DNA of 64,000 nucleotides from Trueperella pecoris (GCF_014926385.1 NZ_CP053291.1:1178001-1242000); one strand, 5' to 3'. Shown: positions 25,009-34,293, counted from the stretch's first letter. A program made the numbers and translations. Notes: generated by a model not told the origin, from the letters alone.

Positions 25009-26403
25009 CTAGCAACCGATCAGCTTGCCCGCGAGGAAGCTCTTGACCTCATCGATCGGGATACGAACCTGCTCCATCGTGTCACGCTCACGGATCGTGA
25101 CCGCCTTGTCCTCGAGCGAGTCAAAATCGACCGTGATGCAGTACGGCGTGCCGATCTCATCTTGGCGGCGGTAACGGCGACCGACCGCGCCGGCGTCGTC
25201 GTAATCGATGTTCCAGAACTGACGCAGTTCGGCCGCGAGATCCTTGGCCAGCGGGGTCAGCTCTTCCTTGCGTGAAAGCGGCAGGACCGCAGCCTTCACC
25301 GGCGCGAGACGCGGATCGAGCTTGAGCAGGACGCGCTTGTCCACTCCGCCCTTGGTGTTGGGAGCCTCGTCCTCGGCGTAGGCCTCGACGAGGAAGGCCA
25401 TCAGCGATCGGGTCAACCCGGCCGACGGTTCGATGACATAGGGGGTGTAGCGCTCGCCGGTCTGCTGATCGAAGTACTCGAGCTTCTTCCCCGAGGCCGC
25501 CGAGTGGGAGCCCAGGTCGAAATCGGTTCGGTTCGCAATGCCCTCGAGCTCCCCAAATTCGTTGTTGAGGAAGCCGAATCGGTACTCGATGTCCACAGTC
25601 CGCTTCGAGTAGTGGCTGAGCTTTTCCTTCGGGTGCTCGTACAGGCGCAGGTTCTCCGGGGAGATACCCAGATCCGTGTAGAAAGCGAGACGATCGTCAA
25701 TCCACTTCTGGTGCCATTCCTCGTCCTCGCCAGGCTTGACGAAGAACTCGATCTCCATCTGCTCGAACTCACGCGTGCGGAAGATGAAGTTACCCGGGGT
25801 GATCTCGTTACGGAAGGACTTGCCCGTCTGGCCGATGCCAAACGGCGGCTTCATGCGAGCCGAGGTCATGACGTTATTGAAGTTGACGAAGATTCCCTGC
25901 GCCGTCTCCGGACGAAGGTAGTGCAGGCCCGCCTCATCATCGACCGGACCGAGGTAGGTCTTGAGCATGCCGGAGAACTCGCGCGGCTCCGTCCACCGGC
26001 CGCGGTTACCACAGTTGGGGCAGACCACTTCGGCCATGGTCACGTCGGACTCGTCCACACCGTGCTTGGCGGCGTGAATCTCGATCAGCTCATCCTCGCG
26101 CAGGCGCTTGTGGCATTCGAGACACTCAACCAGCGGGTCCGAGAAGGTATCAACGTGGCCCGACGCCTGCCAGACCTGACGCGGAAGGATGATCGACGAG
26201 TCCAGCCCGACGACGTCGGCCCGGCCCTGCACATTACGCTTCCACCACTGACGCTTGATGTTCTCCTTCAGCTCCACACCGAGCGGTCCATAATCCCACG
26301 CGGAACGCGTGCCTCCATAAATCTCGCCCGAGAGGTAGACGAATCCGCGACGCTTGGCGAGGGAAATAACTTGTTCGAGACGCGAAGGTGCCGGCTTGGC
26401 CAC
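25009..26403 (-). CDS. glyS: glycyl-tRNA synthetase
   Basis: A 464-residue class II synthetase of the alpha-2 (eukaryote-like) type, which charges tRNA-Gly. The N-terminus [29 protein letters not shown] is diagnostic. CLEC and CPNC pairs suggest a zinc-binding insertion. Motif 2 ([25 protein letters not shown]) and a C-terminal anticodon-binding domain are present. The start is a GTG with GGAG 7 nt upstream. The 5' leader contains three consecutive hairpins. It is divergent from the zinc-uptake operon. Confidence 0.96.
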   Translation of the reverse strand: MAKPAPSRLEQVISLAKRRGFVYLSGEIYGGTRSAWDYGPLGVELKENIKRQWWKRNVQGRADVVGLDSSIILPRQVWQASGHVDTFSDPLVECLECHKRLREDELIEIHAAKHGVDESDVTMAEVVCPNCGNRGRWTEPREFSGMLKTYLGPVDDEAGLHYLRPETAQGIFVNFNNVMTSARMKPPFGIGQTGKSFRNEITPGNFIFRTREFEQMEIEFFVKPGEDEEWHQKWIDDRLAFYTDLGISPENLRLYEHPKEKLSHYSKRTVDIEYRFGFLNNEFGELEGIANRTDFDLGSHSAASGKKLEYFDQQTGERYTPYVIEPSAGLTRSLMAFLVEAYAEDEAPNTKGGVDKRVLLKLDPRLAPVKAAVLPLSRKEELTPLAKDLAAELRQFWNIDYDDAGAVGRRYRRQDEIGTPYCITVDFDSLEDKAVTIRERDTMEQVRIPIDEVKSFLAGKLIGC

Positions 26404-26422
26404 TGTTTCGCTCCTTTCTTAG

Positions 26423-26489
26423 CCGCATCTGGATGATGCGGGTCATGTTGTGCGCAACTGGCTGTTGCGTAAGCACCGGAAACCCGGTG
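26423..26489 (-). promoter_or_regulatory. three-hairpin leader upstream of glyS
   Basis: Read on the minus strand, three perfect stems follow one another: CACCGG/CCGGTG (26474-26489, loop GTTT), CGCAAC/GTTGCG (26453-26469, loop AGCCA) and CCGCATC/GATGCGG (26423-26441, loop ATCCA). The last ends about 20 nt before the glyS start, just ahead of the ribosome-binding site. Confidence 0.6.
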
Positions 26490-26613
26490 GCCAGACTGTG
26501 AATAAAGTCAGACTTCATTCTACGTGGGAAGCATCGGCAGGTTCCCGATCGGCCGTGTGTAAGCGATCACCGGAGATGGACTTTCATTCTCAGTTGTGTT
26601 GAAAATGGTTCCT

Positions 26614-27777
26614 ATGAAGACTACTAAGATTGTGTCCGTACTTTTCGCCAGCGCCCTGGCCCTGTCCGCGTGTTCCACGAGTGCGCAGAAGGCAGCAGAG
26701 ACCACATCTGCCGCCGCAGACCGCCTGAAGGTGACGACGTCGTTCTATCCGCTGACCTACCTCACTCAGGAGATCGGCGGCGATCACGTGACGATCACGG
26801 ACCTCACGCCTCCCGGAGCGGATGCCCACGGCGTCGAGCTCTCCCCCAAAGAAGTAGCCAGCCTCGAATCCTCCGACCTGGTTTTCTACGTCGCTAAGCT
26901 TTCTCCGGCGATTGACGATGCAATCAAGGCCTCCGGTGTCTCGGCCATCAACATCGGTGAGCACGTCAACCTCCTGCCCTTCGCCGAGCTCGGTGGGGAT
27001 CCGCATGATCACGATCACGACCACGCCGCCGAAGCCACCGGCGAGGCACACGATCACGATCATGACCACGAAGCCGAGGCAACCCGCGAGGCACACGACC
27101 ACGACCACGACCACGCGGCCGAAGCCACCGGTGAGGCACACGACCACGACCACGACCACGCGGCCGAAGCCACCGGTGAGGCACACGACCACGATCACGA
27201 CCACGCGGCCGAAGCCACCGGCGAGGCACACGACCACGACCACGCTGGCCACGACCACGGAACCCACGATCCGCACTTCTGGACCGATCCGTCGCGCATG
27301 ATCCTCGCGGCCGACGAAGTCGCCGCCGAACTGTCCAAGCTCGACTCGGCACACAAGGACACCTACACCGCAAACGCAGAGAAGGTGAAGTCCGAACTCA
27401 AGGGCCTCGTGGACGAGCTCAAGGCTATCGACGCCAAGCAGTGCCGCACCGACGCGTTCCTCGTCTCGCACAAGGCGTTTTCCTACCTCGCCCTCGAATC
27501 TGGCCTCGATCAGATCGGCATCGCTGGATTCGATCCCGAGATTGAGCCATCGCCGGCCCGCATCCGCGAGATTCAGCAGCTAGTTTCCGAGCACAAGATC
27601 GACACCGTTTTTGGAACCTCGGACGGCGAGATGAAGACCGCCAAGGCGATCGGTGATGAGGCTGGCCTCAAGGTTGAGATTCTCGACCCCGCCGCCACCC
27701 AGCGCGACCCGAAGATGAACTATGTTGATGTTATGAAGCACAACATTGAGCTTCTTCGTTCATCTATGGGTTGTTAA
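26614..27777 (+). CDS. znuA: zinc-binding lipoprotein of ABC importer (ZnuA/AztC type)
   Basis: A 387-residue cluster A-I (ZnuA-type) binding protein. The ATG at 26614 begins a lipoprotein signal (MKTTKIVSVLFASALALSAC). In-frame GTG/ATG codons upstream at 26596 and 26605 give no better signal. GADAHGVELSP holds the first metal-ligand His. A His/Asp-rich loop made of five HDHDHDHAAEATGEA repeats follows (27004-27228), then PHFWTDPSRM, the second ligand motif. FLVSHKAFSYLA holds the third ligand region and FGTSDGEMKTAKAIGDEAG is near the C-terminus. It captures zinc outside the membrane for ZnuBC. Confidence 0.92.
   Translation: MKTTKIVSVLFASALALSACSTSAQKAAETTSAAADRLKVTTSFYPLTYLTQEIGGDHVTITDLTPPGADAHGVELSPKEVASLESSDLVFYVAKLSPAIDDAIKASGVSAINIGEHVNLLPFAELGGDPHDHDHDHAAEATGEAHDHDHDHEAEATREAHDHDHDHAAEATGEAHDHDHDHAAEATGEAHDHDHDHAAEATGEAHDHDHAGHDHGTHDPHFWTDPSRMILAADEVAAELSKLDSAHKDTYTANAEKVKSELKGLVDELKAIDAKQCRTDAFLVSHKAFSYLALESGLDQIGIAGFDPEIEPSPARIREIQQLVSEHKIDTVFGTSDGEMKTAKAIGDEAGLKVEILDPAATQRDPKMNYVDVMKHNIELLRSSMGC
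27004..27243 (+). repeat. 45-bp tandem repeat encoding His-rich loop
   Basis: Five full 45-bp copies plus a partial sixth, starting at 27004, 27049, 27094, 27139 and 27184. Copies 3 and 4 (27094-27183) are identical at the nucleotide level; copy 5 differs by two silent changes and copy 2 is the most diverged. Recent unequal exchange or slippage is implied. Confidence 0.9.
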
Positions 27778-27789
27778 GAAAAGGTTCCT

Positions 27790-28572
27790 TTGACACAAGC
27801 AGTCAGCGCGAGGGGCGTCCACGTCCAGCTGGGTTCGGCCCACATCCTCCTCGGCATCGATTTCGATCTTGAGGCTGGGCGCACCCTCGCCATCCTTGGT
27901 TCCAATGGCTCCGGCAAGTCCACGCTCGTTCGTGCGCTTGTCGGGGCCATCCCTACGTCGGCTGGCAGCATCGAGCTTTTTGGCGCACCGCTTAAGAAGC
28001 GCAGAAAGGTCGATTGGGATCGCATCGGGTATGCTCCCCAACGCACGACGGCGACCTCGGGCGTCCCTGCAACTGCTCTTGAAACCGTCATGGGAGGCCT
28101 CGTATATGGCCACTGCCTGCGTGGCCGGCGCAACGGCAAGGACCGCGCCATGGAAGCCCTAGCCACGGTCGGGCTGGCGGAACGAGCCAACGAATCCGTC
28201 CAGACCTTCTCGGGCGGACAGCAGCAACGCATTCTCGCCGCACGTGCGCTTGTTCGTGACCCCGACATGATTATCCTCGACGAGCCTTTTGCCGGGGTTG
28301 ATACGCTCTCCCGGCGGGCGATTCTCGACGTTCTCCATGCTCAGCACGCGGCCGGTAAGACGATCATCCTTGTCCTGCACGAAGTGCACGAGTACCTCGA
28401 CCTCGTCGACGAGGCGCTCATCCTCGATGGCGGGCGAGTTCTCGAACACACCAGCGCGATATCCGATCTGCGTGGCTCGGGGCATCACGCCCTTCCGGAC
28501 CACGATCATCAACACAGCCACGGCGATTCGGCGCCGCATTACCGCACCCCGTACGTGGAGGGCCTCCTGTGA
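27790..28572 (+). CDS. znuC: zinc ABC transporter ATP-binding protein
   Basis: A 260-residue ATPase with Walker A GSNGSGKST, Q-loop YAPQRTTA, signature TFSGGQQQRILAARAL, Walker B MIILDEPFAGVD and H-loop LVLHEVHEYLD. The start is a TTG at 27790 with AAAAGG 5 nt upstream. The C-terminus ends in a His-rich tail (HHALPDHDHQHSHGDSAPHY), which is unusual for an ABC ATPase and echoes the His loop of its partner. It lies 12 nt behind znuA and overlaps znuB by 4 bp. Confidence 0.92.
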   Translation: MTQAVSARGVHVQLGSAHILLGIDFDLEAGRTLAILGSNGSGKSTLVRALVGAIPTSAGSIELFGAPLKKRRKVDWDRIGYAPQRTTATSGVPATALETVMGGLVYGHCLRGRRNGKDRAMEALATVGLAERANESVQTFSGGQQQRILAARALVRDPDMIILDEPFAGVDTLSRRAILDVLHAQHAAGKTIILVLHEVHEYLDLVDEALILDGGRVLEHTSAISDLRGSGHHALPDHDHQHSHGDSAPHYRTPYVEGLL

Positions 28573-29513
28573 TTCTTCTCGACATGCTCTCTTCCACGTT
28601 CATGCAGCGTGCACTCATCGTCGCCGTCCTCGTGGGGCTCGCTGCGCCCGTCGTCGGAACTTATCTCGTCCAGCGCCGCTTGACCCTCCTGGGCGACGGC
28701 ATCGGACACGTGGCACTGACCGGCGTGGCGCTCGGCTGGCTGACCGCCAACGCCGCCGATGCCGCGGACAAAGATGCCTGGGCTGTCCCGGGCGCGATCG
28801 TCGCTTCCGTGCTCGGCGCACTTCTCATCGAGTGGATGCGCAATCGCGGGCACGCTTCAGGCGACGTTGCCCTCGCCATGCTCTTCTACGGCGGTATCGC
28901 TGGCGGCGTCTTGCTCATCGGTATCGCCGGCGGAACGACGTCGAACCTCAACGCCTACCTCTTCGGCTCGATATCCACCGTCACCCAGACTGACACCTAC
29001 CTGACGATCGGCCTGACCGTCTTCATCCTGCTGGTCGGGCTCGGGCTACGCCCTGCTCTCTTCGCACTGTGTCACGACGAAGAATTCGCCCGTGCTTCAG
29101 GCCTGCCGACCGTCCTGCTCTCGGTGCTTATCTCTGTCACCGCCGCCCTGACCGTCGCTGTCGCGATGCGCATCGTCGGCGCCCTCCTCGTCTCGGCGCT
29201 GATGATTATCCCCGTCGCCATTGCGCAAACGCTCACCCGCTCGTTCACGACGACGATGCACGCGGCTATGGGCATTGGCGTATTCGTGGCTGTCACGGGC
29301 CTCGTTATCACCTACATCAACCCGTGGTCGCCGGGCGCGACGATCGTCGTCCTCGCCGTATTCATCTACGCCCTGGTGGCTCTGCTACGCCCGATCATCT
29401 TAACTCTCCTGCAGCGAGACGTTCACCGCCATCCGCATCCCCACCACGAGCCAGACGTCTCCGTGGACAATATTCGCCACGACGCCGAGTGCGCCACCCC
29501 CAACGTGCATTAG
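28569..29513 (+). CDS. znuB: zinc ABC transporter permease
   Basis: A 314-residue ABC-3-type membrane protein with about eight hydrophobic helices. Family features are QRRLTLLGDGIGHVALTGVALG and HDEEFARASGLP, followed by ALLVSALMIIPVAIAQTLT. The start GTG at 28569 overlaps the znuC stop (GTGA); an ATG at 28584 is an alternative. The C-terminal tail is again His-rich (DVHRHPHPHHEPDV). It forms the zinc channel powered by ZnuC. zur follows 21 nt later. Confidence 0.92.
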   Translation: MILLDMLSSTFMQRALIVAVLVGLAAPVVGTYLVQRRLTLLGDGIGHVALTGVALGWLTANAADAADKDAWAVPGAIVASVLGALLIEWMRNRGHASGDVALAMLFYGGIAGGVLLIGIAGGTTSNLNAYLFGSISTVTQTDTYLTIGLTVFILLVGLGLRPALFALCHDEEFARASGLPTVLLSVLISVTAALTVAVAMRIVGALLVSALMIIPVAIAQTLTRSFTTTMHAAMGIGVFVAVTGLVITYINPWSPGATIVVLAVFIYALVALLRPIILTLLQRDVHRHPHPHHEPDVSVDNIRHDAECATPNVH

Positions 29514-29534
29514 GATGGAGGTTCGGAGGTTTTC

Positions 29535-29930
29535 ATGAGAATGACACGACAGCGCAGCGCGATCAGCGATCTCTTGCGAGACACTGACGAGTTTCTTTCT
29601 GCGCAAAAGATCCACGAGTTGTTGGTAGACCGCGGCGAAAAGGTTGGCCTCGCCACCGTCTACCGAAACCTTCAGGCCCTGACCGATCAGGGCGTGTTGG
29701 ACGTGCTTCGTCAAGAAGGCACGGACGTCCAGCTGTTCCGTTACTGCGAAGACACGGGCCATCATCACCACCTACTGTGCCGAAACTGCGGCCACACGGT
29801 TGAACTCTCCACCCCCGAACTGGAGAAGCTCACACAGGCTGTCGCTAAAGAGCACGGGTTTACGAATGTGTCTCACGACATCGAAATCTACGGTCTTTGC
29901 GCCAAATGCTCCGCCGAGCTGGAAGGCTAA
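29535..29930 (+). CDS. zur: Fur-family zinc uptake regulator Zur
   Basis: A 131-residue repressor with an N-terminal winged helix (MTRQRSAISDLL, GLATVYRNLQALTDQG as recognition helix) and a C-terminal dimerisation domain. CRNC and CAKC pairs form the structural zinc site, and GHHHHLLC supplies regulatory ligands. The ribosome-binding site is GGAGG 5 nt before the ATG. Being the last gene of znuA-znuC-znuB-zur makes zinc rather than iron the likely ligand. Autoregulation is inferred. Confidence 0.9.
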   Translation: MRMTRQRSAISDLLRDTDEFLSAQKIHELLVDRGEKVGLATVYRNLQALTDQGVLDVLRQEGTDVQLFRYCEDTGHHHHLLCRNCGHTVELSTPELEKLTQAVAKEHGFTNVSHDIEIYGLCAKCSAELEG

Positions 29931-29958
29931 TCACTTCCTTTTTCTGCTGAGTGTCGCG

Positions 29959-29964
29959 TAGTGT
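29959..29964 (+). promoter_or_regulatory. -10-like hexamer of the DedA-like gene (leaderless type)
   Basis: TAGTGT ends 7 nt before the GTG at 29972. Confidence 0.4.
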
Positions 29965-29971
29965 AGTCCAT

Positions 29972-30490
29972 GTGCCACTCATCGACGACATCAAGAGTTT
30001 CATCGCCACGGGGCCGGTAGTCTTCGTCTACCTGTTCCTCCTCGTCAGCGTCTTTTTGCGCGCCCAAGGAACGTACTGGCTGGGCCGATACATGTGGCAC
30101 ATTGTCAGCACACGTGGGCGCCCGGCGGGAGGTTGGCGGCTCAAGCTCTATCACGCCATCCACGCCGATTCGACCGCCCGCGTCATCGGAGTCCTCCAGC
30201 GCCGTGGCTGGCCAATCATCCCGCTGTCCTTCCTCACGGTCGGCTTGCAAACCGTCGTGCAGTTCGCCGCTGGCATCCTCAGCATCTCGTGGCCGCGTTA
30301 CACGCTCGCCCTGGTGCCAGGAACGCTCGCGTGGGCATTCATCTACACGACGGTTGGATGGGCCGTCTGGGAAGCGACGCTGGAAGCCGTGGCTGGTTCG
30401 CCGTGGGCGCTGATTGCGCTCGCTTCTTTTGCCGGGCTCGTCTTCTGGTGGCGCCACACCCGCGCTCGGAAGGCCGTGGCCACCCCGTAA
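29972..30490 (+). CDS. DedA/VTT-like membrane protein
   Basis: A 172-residue membrane protein with about four hydrophobic segments. SVFLRAQGTYWLGRYMWH resembles the DedA/SNARE-associated family segment around the conserved Gly-Arg, and IIPLSFLTVGLQTVVQFAAG resembles the re-entrant region. The start at GTG 29972 (VPLIDDIKSF) was chosen because of the -10-like box 7 nt upstream. An in-frame GTG at 29951 would add seven residues. DedA proteins are lipid or solute transporters of the envelope. The family call is tentative because the protein is short. Confidence 0.6.
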   Translation: MPLIDDIKSFIATGPVVFVYLFLLVSVFLRAQGTYWLGRYMWHIVSTRGRPAGGWRLKLYHAIHADSTARVIGVLQRRGWPIIPLSFLTVGLQTVVQFAAGILSISWPRYTLALVPGTLAWAFIYTTVGWAVWEATLEAVAGSPWALIALASFAGLVFWWRHTRARKAVATP

Positions 30491-30520
30491 TCGAGATTGC
30501 GATCAGACCCGCCCATGAGC

Positions 30521-30526
30521 CACGAT
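30521..30526 (+). promoter_or_regulatory. -10-like hexamer of the S4-domain gene (leaderless type)
   Basis: CACGAT ends 6 nt before the ATG at 30533; no Shine-Dalgarno sequence is present. Confidence 0.4.
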
Positions 30527-30532
30527 AGACAC

Positions 30533-30742
30533 ATGGAAGATCTGCCCGTACGCCTGCCCATTAAGCTCAGCCAGTTTCTCAAGCTCGCCAACCTCGTCGA
30601 AACCGGCGGGCACGCTCACGAGCTCATCGACGCCGGCGAGGTTTATGTCAACGGCGCCCGCGAAACTCGGCGCTCTCACAAGCTCGAAGCGGGCGACGTC
30701 GTCGAGGCGGGCGGCTACACCGTACGGGTGCAACAGGCCTAA
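30533..30742 (+). CDS. S4-domain RNA-binding protein (YbcJ-like)
   Basis: A 69-residue protein that is essentially one S4 domain: IKLSQFLKLANLVETGGHAHELIDAGEVYVNGARETRRSHKLEAGDVVE. Such free-standing S4 proteins (YbcJ/RqcP-like) bind structured RNA. The start at 30533 (MEDLPVRLP) fits the domain boundary; an upstream in-frame ATG would add a non-homologous leader. Its 3' end overlaps that of dnaE by 4 bp, convergent. Confidence 0.8.
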   Translation: MEDLPVRLPIKLSQFLKLANLVETGGHAHELIDAGEVYVNGARETRRSHKLEAGDVVEAGGYTVRVQQA

Positions 30743-33700
30743 CTCATCACGCAGTCGCGCCCAAGAAGCACCTTCAGGTCCGTGTAGAGGGACGGCTCCG
30801 GCGAGACCGAGTACTGCGGCGAAAGCTGCACGATCGTCGTCTTGGCCTGCTGACGCACGTGAAGGCGAACCGGAGATTCACCCGGATAGCGCGCAAGAAT
30901 TTCGGCGAGGTGATCGAGCTTTTCGTTTGAGCACGCGCGCTCGTCGATGGCCAGATCGATCGGGAAATCGACATCAATCTCCCCCATCGGCGGCAACGTC
31001 ATGTTCTTGGCAAAGAGCTTGACGGCGCTCTCATCCTCGACTCGGACGGTTGCCTCCAAGATGACCACCGTGTCCGGGATGAGCATCGAAGAAACCTGTT
31101 GATAGGTGTTGGGGAAGAAGTTGACGTCGATCGGACCGGTACGATCCTCAATCGTGGCGATCGCCCAAGCCTTGCCCGATTTCTTCGTGATCTTCGTCTG
31201 CACTGAGGTGATGAGCCCCGCGATCGTGACCGCCATCCCGTCACGGACGTTGCCCTCGTCAAGGAGGTCAACGACCGTCATGTCCGCAGCGCGGTTGAGG
31301 AAATTCTCCATGCCGCTCAGTGGATGATCGGACACGTATAGGCCGAGCATTTCGCGTTCGAAGTTGAGTTTCTCCCGCTTGTCCCATTCGGGGATGTCCG
31401 GGATGACGACGTCGAAACCGTTCCCGGCCGTCGCAGCGCCGAGATCTCCAAATAAATCAAACTGACCGGCCGCCTCGTTGCGCTTGATCGGCGTCACCGC
31501 ATCGACTGCCTCATCAACGATCGCCACCAGGGCGCGGCGGCATTCGCCGAGGGAATCGAATCCTCCCGCCTTGATGAGACATTCGATCGAGCGCTTGTTG
31601 CACGCCGACAGCGGGATCTTATCGAGGAAGTCCTGGAAGGACGTGAACGGCCCCTTCTCTTGGCGCGCCTGAATGATGCCCTCGACCACGTTTGCGCCCA
31701 CATTGCGCACGGCCCGCAGCCCCACGCGGATCTCATCGCCCACGGCCGTGTAGTCAGCCAAGGAGCTATTGACGTCGGGGACGAGGACGTTGATTCTCAT
31801 GCGCCGGCACTCGGAAAGGTAGGTGGAAACCTTCGTCTTATCCGACATCTTGGAGGTCAGTAGCGCCGCCATGAATTCAGCCGGGAAGTGCGCCTTCAGG
31901 TAGGCCGTCTGGTACGAGACCAGCGCGTAAGCCTCAGAGTGGGACTTATTAAACGCGTACGAGGAGAAGGGCAAGAGGATGTTCCACAGGGTCTCAATCG
32001 ACTCCTGTGAAAATCCATTGTCCAGCATTCCCTGAGAGAAGCTCGCGAACTGCTGCTGGAGCACATCCGCCTTCTTCTTACCCATCGCCTTACGCAGAAG
32101 ATCTGCCTGGCCCAGAGTGAAGCCGGCAAGCTTCTGGGCGATACGCATGACCTGCTCTTGGAAGACGATGAGGCCGTGCGTCGAACCGAGGATATCCTCC
32201 AACGCCTCTTCGAGCTCGGGATGGATCGGCGTCTTTTCCTGGAGACCGTTCTTTCGCAGCGCATAATTCGTGTGAGAATTCGCGCCCATCGGACCTGGGC
32301 GATACAGGGCGGACACCGCGGAGATGTCCGCGAAGGTATCCATCTTCATTTGCTTGAGCAATGTGCGCATACCGGCGCCATCAAGCTGGAAGATGCCCAG
32401 GGTATCTCCGCGCGCGAGAAGCTCGTAGGTGGTCGGATCGTCAAGCGGGACGTTGTCGATATCCGGTGCAGCCTTGTCATTGAGCGTGATGTTCTTCAGG
32501 GTAGCCTCAATGACCGTGAGATTCGACAGGCCAAGGAAGTCCATCTTGATCAGCCCAAGTTCCTCGCATTCGGGATATTCGAACTGAGTGAGGATCGCCC
32601 CGTCCTGCTGGCGCATCATCACCGGGATCACGTCCGTCAGCGGCTTGGAGGACATAATCACCGCACAGGCGTGCATGCCCGTTTGGCGAGTCATGCCTTC
32701 CAAGCCACAGGCGAGGTCGTAAACCTTCTTGCAATCGGGATCGTTGCTGATAAGCTCGCGGATCTCCCCCGCTTCCGCATAGCGCGGGTGGGAGGGGTTG
32801 AAGAGCTGATTGACGGGGATGTCCTTGCCCATCACCGAGGGCGGCATCGCCTTCGTCAATCGGTCACCCATCTCATAGGGGTATCCCAACACGCGCGAGG
32901 AATCCTTCAGCGCCTGCTTGGCCTTAATCGTGCCAAACGTAACAACCTGGGAGACCTTGTCCTTACCATACTTGTTCTCCACATACTCGATGACCTCGTC
33001 ACGGCGGCTATCGTCAAAGTCGATGTCAAGATCGGGCATGGAAATACGTTCGGGGTTCAAGAACCTCTCGAAGAGCAACTCGTGCTTGATGGGATCGAGC
33101 TGTGTGATTTCCAGGGCGTAGGCCACCATCGATCCCGCGCCCGAACCGCGCCCCGGCCCCACCCGGATGCCGTGCCGGCGTGCCCAGCGAATGTAGTCAG
33201 AGACGACGAGGAAATATCCCGGGAAGTCCATCTGAAGGATAATCCCCACCTCGTAGTCGGCGCGCGCACGCACGTCGTCTGGAATCACATCGCCGTATCG
33301 GCGGTGCAGGCCCGCATCGACCTCCCTCACGAACCACGATTTCTCATCCTCCCCCTCCGGCACGGGGAACTTGGGCATGTAGTTGATGCCGTCCGCGGTG
33401 GTTTCGAAGCGCACGTTGCATCGCTCGACGATTTCCAGCGTATTCTCGCATGCCCCCTCGAGGTGGCCGAAGGTGTTCCACATGTCCTCCGCCGTGCGAA
33501 TGTAGTATCCCGTGCCCTCAAAGCGGAAACGATCCGGATCCATGAGCGTGCTTCCGGAGTTCAATGCGAGCATCGCATCCTGAACAGTGGACTGATCCTG
33601 CGTGACGTAGTGCGAATCGTTGGTTGCCAGCAACGGCGCCCCGATCTTCTTCGCGATCGCAAGCATCTCATCCTTGACCCGGCGCTCGATATCCAGCCCG

Positions 33701-34281
33701 TGGTCCATCACTTCGAAGTAAAAGTTCTCCTTACCGAAGATTTCCTGAAACTCGGCCGCCGCCTTGAGTGCCTCGTCATACTGACCCAGGCGCAGACGCG
33801 TCTGAATCTCTCCCGATGGGCATCCCGCCGTACCGATCAGACCATGGTGGTACTGATCAAGAAGTTCGCGATCGATGCGAGCAGCCTTGCCCATCGTGCC
33901 TTCAATCGAGGCCAGCGACTGCATTTTGAACAGGTTGTGCATGCCCTCGTTCGTCTCGGCCAAGAGCGTCATGTGCGTGTAAGCGCCGCGAGCAGACACG
34001 TCATCTCTGCGCTGGGCCTCGGTACCCCAGAAAACGCGCGACTTGTCATGACGCGAAGTTCCCGGCGTCATGTACGCCTCAAGGCCAATGATCGGCTTGA
34101 TGCCGGCCTTGTTCGCCGCCTTATACAGTTCATAGGCGCCGTGGAGATTGCCGTGATCCGTGATCGCCACCGCGGGCTGGCCCAAGGCAGCAACTTCACT
34201 CACCAGCCGGTCAATTTTCGCTGCCCCATCGAGCAACGAGTAGTCGGTGTGAACGTGAAGGTGCGCGAAGTTCTTAGCCAT
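30739..34281 (-). CDS. dnaE: DNA polymerase III alpha subunit
   Basis: The replicative polymerase, 1180 residues. The start is the ATG at 34281 (MAKNFAHLHVHTDYSLLDG). The frame is open further upstream, but that region belongs to the intergenic space and the GNAT gene. The N-terminal PHP domain has HLHVHTDYS and ITDHGNLHGA. The polymerase catalytic Asp motif PDLDIDFDD is near residue 418. The fingers region FNKSHSEAYALVSYQTAYLKAHFPAEFMAALL and a C-terminal OB-fold (VTIAGLITSVQ...) are present. The start lies 6 nt after a TACACT hexamer without a Shine-Dalgarno sequence. Confidence 0.97.
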   Translation of the reverse strand: MAKNFAHLHVHTDYSLLDGAAKIDRLVSEVAALGQPAVAITDHGNLHGAYELYKAANKAGIKPIIGLEAYMTPGTSRHDKSRVFWGTEAQRRDDVSARGAYTHMTLLAETNEGMHNLFKMQSLASIEGTMGKAARIDRELLDQYHHGLIGTAGCPSGEIQTRLRLGQYDEALKAAAEFQEIFGKENFYFEVMDHGLDIERRVKDEMLAIAKKIGAPLLATNDSHYVTQDQSTVQDAMLALNSGSTLMDPDRFRFEGTGYYIRTAEDMWNTFGHLEGACENTLEIVERCNVRFETTADGINYMPKFPVPEGEDEKSWFVREVDAGLHRRYGDVIPDDVRARADYEVGIILQMDFPGYFLVVSDYIRWARRHGIRVGPGRGSGAGSMVAYALEITQLDPIKHELLFERFLNPERISMPDLDIDFDDSRRDEVIEYVENKYGKDKVSQVVTFGTIKAKQALKDSSRVLGYPYEMGDRLTKAMPPSVMGKDIPVNQLFNPSHPRYAEAGEIRELISNDPDCKKVYDLACGLEGMTRQTGMHACAVIMSSKPLTDVIPVMMRQQDGAILTQFEYPECEELGLIKMDFLGLSNLTVIEATLKNITLNDKAAPDIDNVPLDDPTTYELLARGDTLGIFQLDGAGMRTLLKQMKMDTFADISAVSALYRPGPMGANSHTNYALRKNGLQEKTPIHPELEEALEDILGSTHGLIVFQEQVMRIAQKLAGFTLGQADLLRKAMGKKKADVLQQQFASFSQGMLDNGFSQESIETLWNILLPFSSYAFNKSHSEAYALVSYQTAYLKAHFPAEFMAALLTSKMSDKTKVSTYLSECRRMRINVLVPDVNSSLADYTAVGDEIRVGLRAVRNVGANVVEGIIQARQEKGPFTSFQDFLDKIPLSACNKRSIECLIKAGGFDSLGECRRALVAIVDEAVDAVTPIKRNEAAGQFDLFGDLGAATAGNGFDVVIPDIPEWDKREKLNFEREMLGLYVSDHPLSGMENFLNRAADMTVVDLLDEGNVRDGMAVTIAGLITSVQTKITKKSGKAWAIATIEDRTGPIDVNFFPNTYQQVSSMLIPDTVVILEATVRVEDESAVKLFAKNMTLPPMGEIDVDFPIDLAIDERACSNEKLDHLAEILARYPGESPVRLHVRQQAKTTIVQLSPQYSVSPEPSLYTDLKVLLGRDCVMS

Positions 34282-34287
34282 GCCACT

Positions 34288-34293
34288 AGTGTA
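34288..34293 (-). promoter_or_regulatory. -10-like hexamer of dnaE (leaderless type)
   Basis: TACACT on the minus strand ends 6 nt before the dnaE ATG. Confidence 0.5.

Noticed and set aside
26404-26595. Possible T-box riboswitch before glyS
   Set aside because: No T-box bulge consensus or specifier loop could be found; only three small hairpins are visible.
26584-26613. Possible Zur operator before znuA
   Set aside because: TGAAAATG is present but the second half of the palindrome (TTTTCA) is not matched; too weak to annotate.
26590-27471. 293-residue Val/Gly-rich frame on the minus strand with repeats
   Set aside because: The repeats are the complement of the His-rich repeat in znuA; no start signal or independent evidence.
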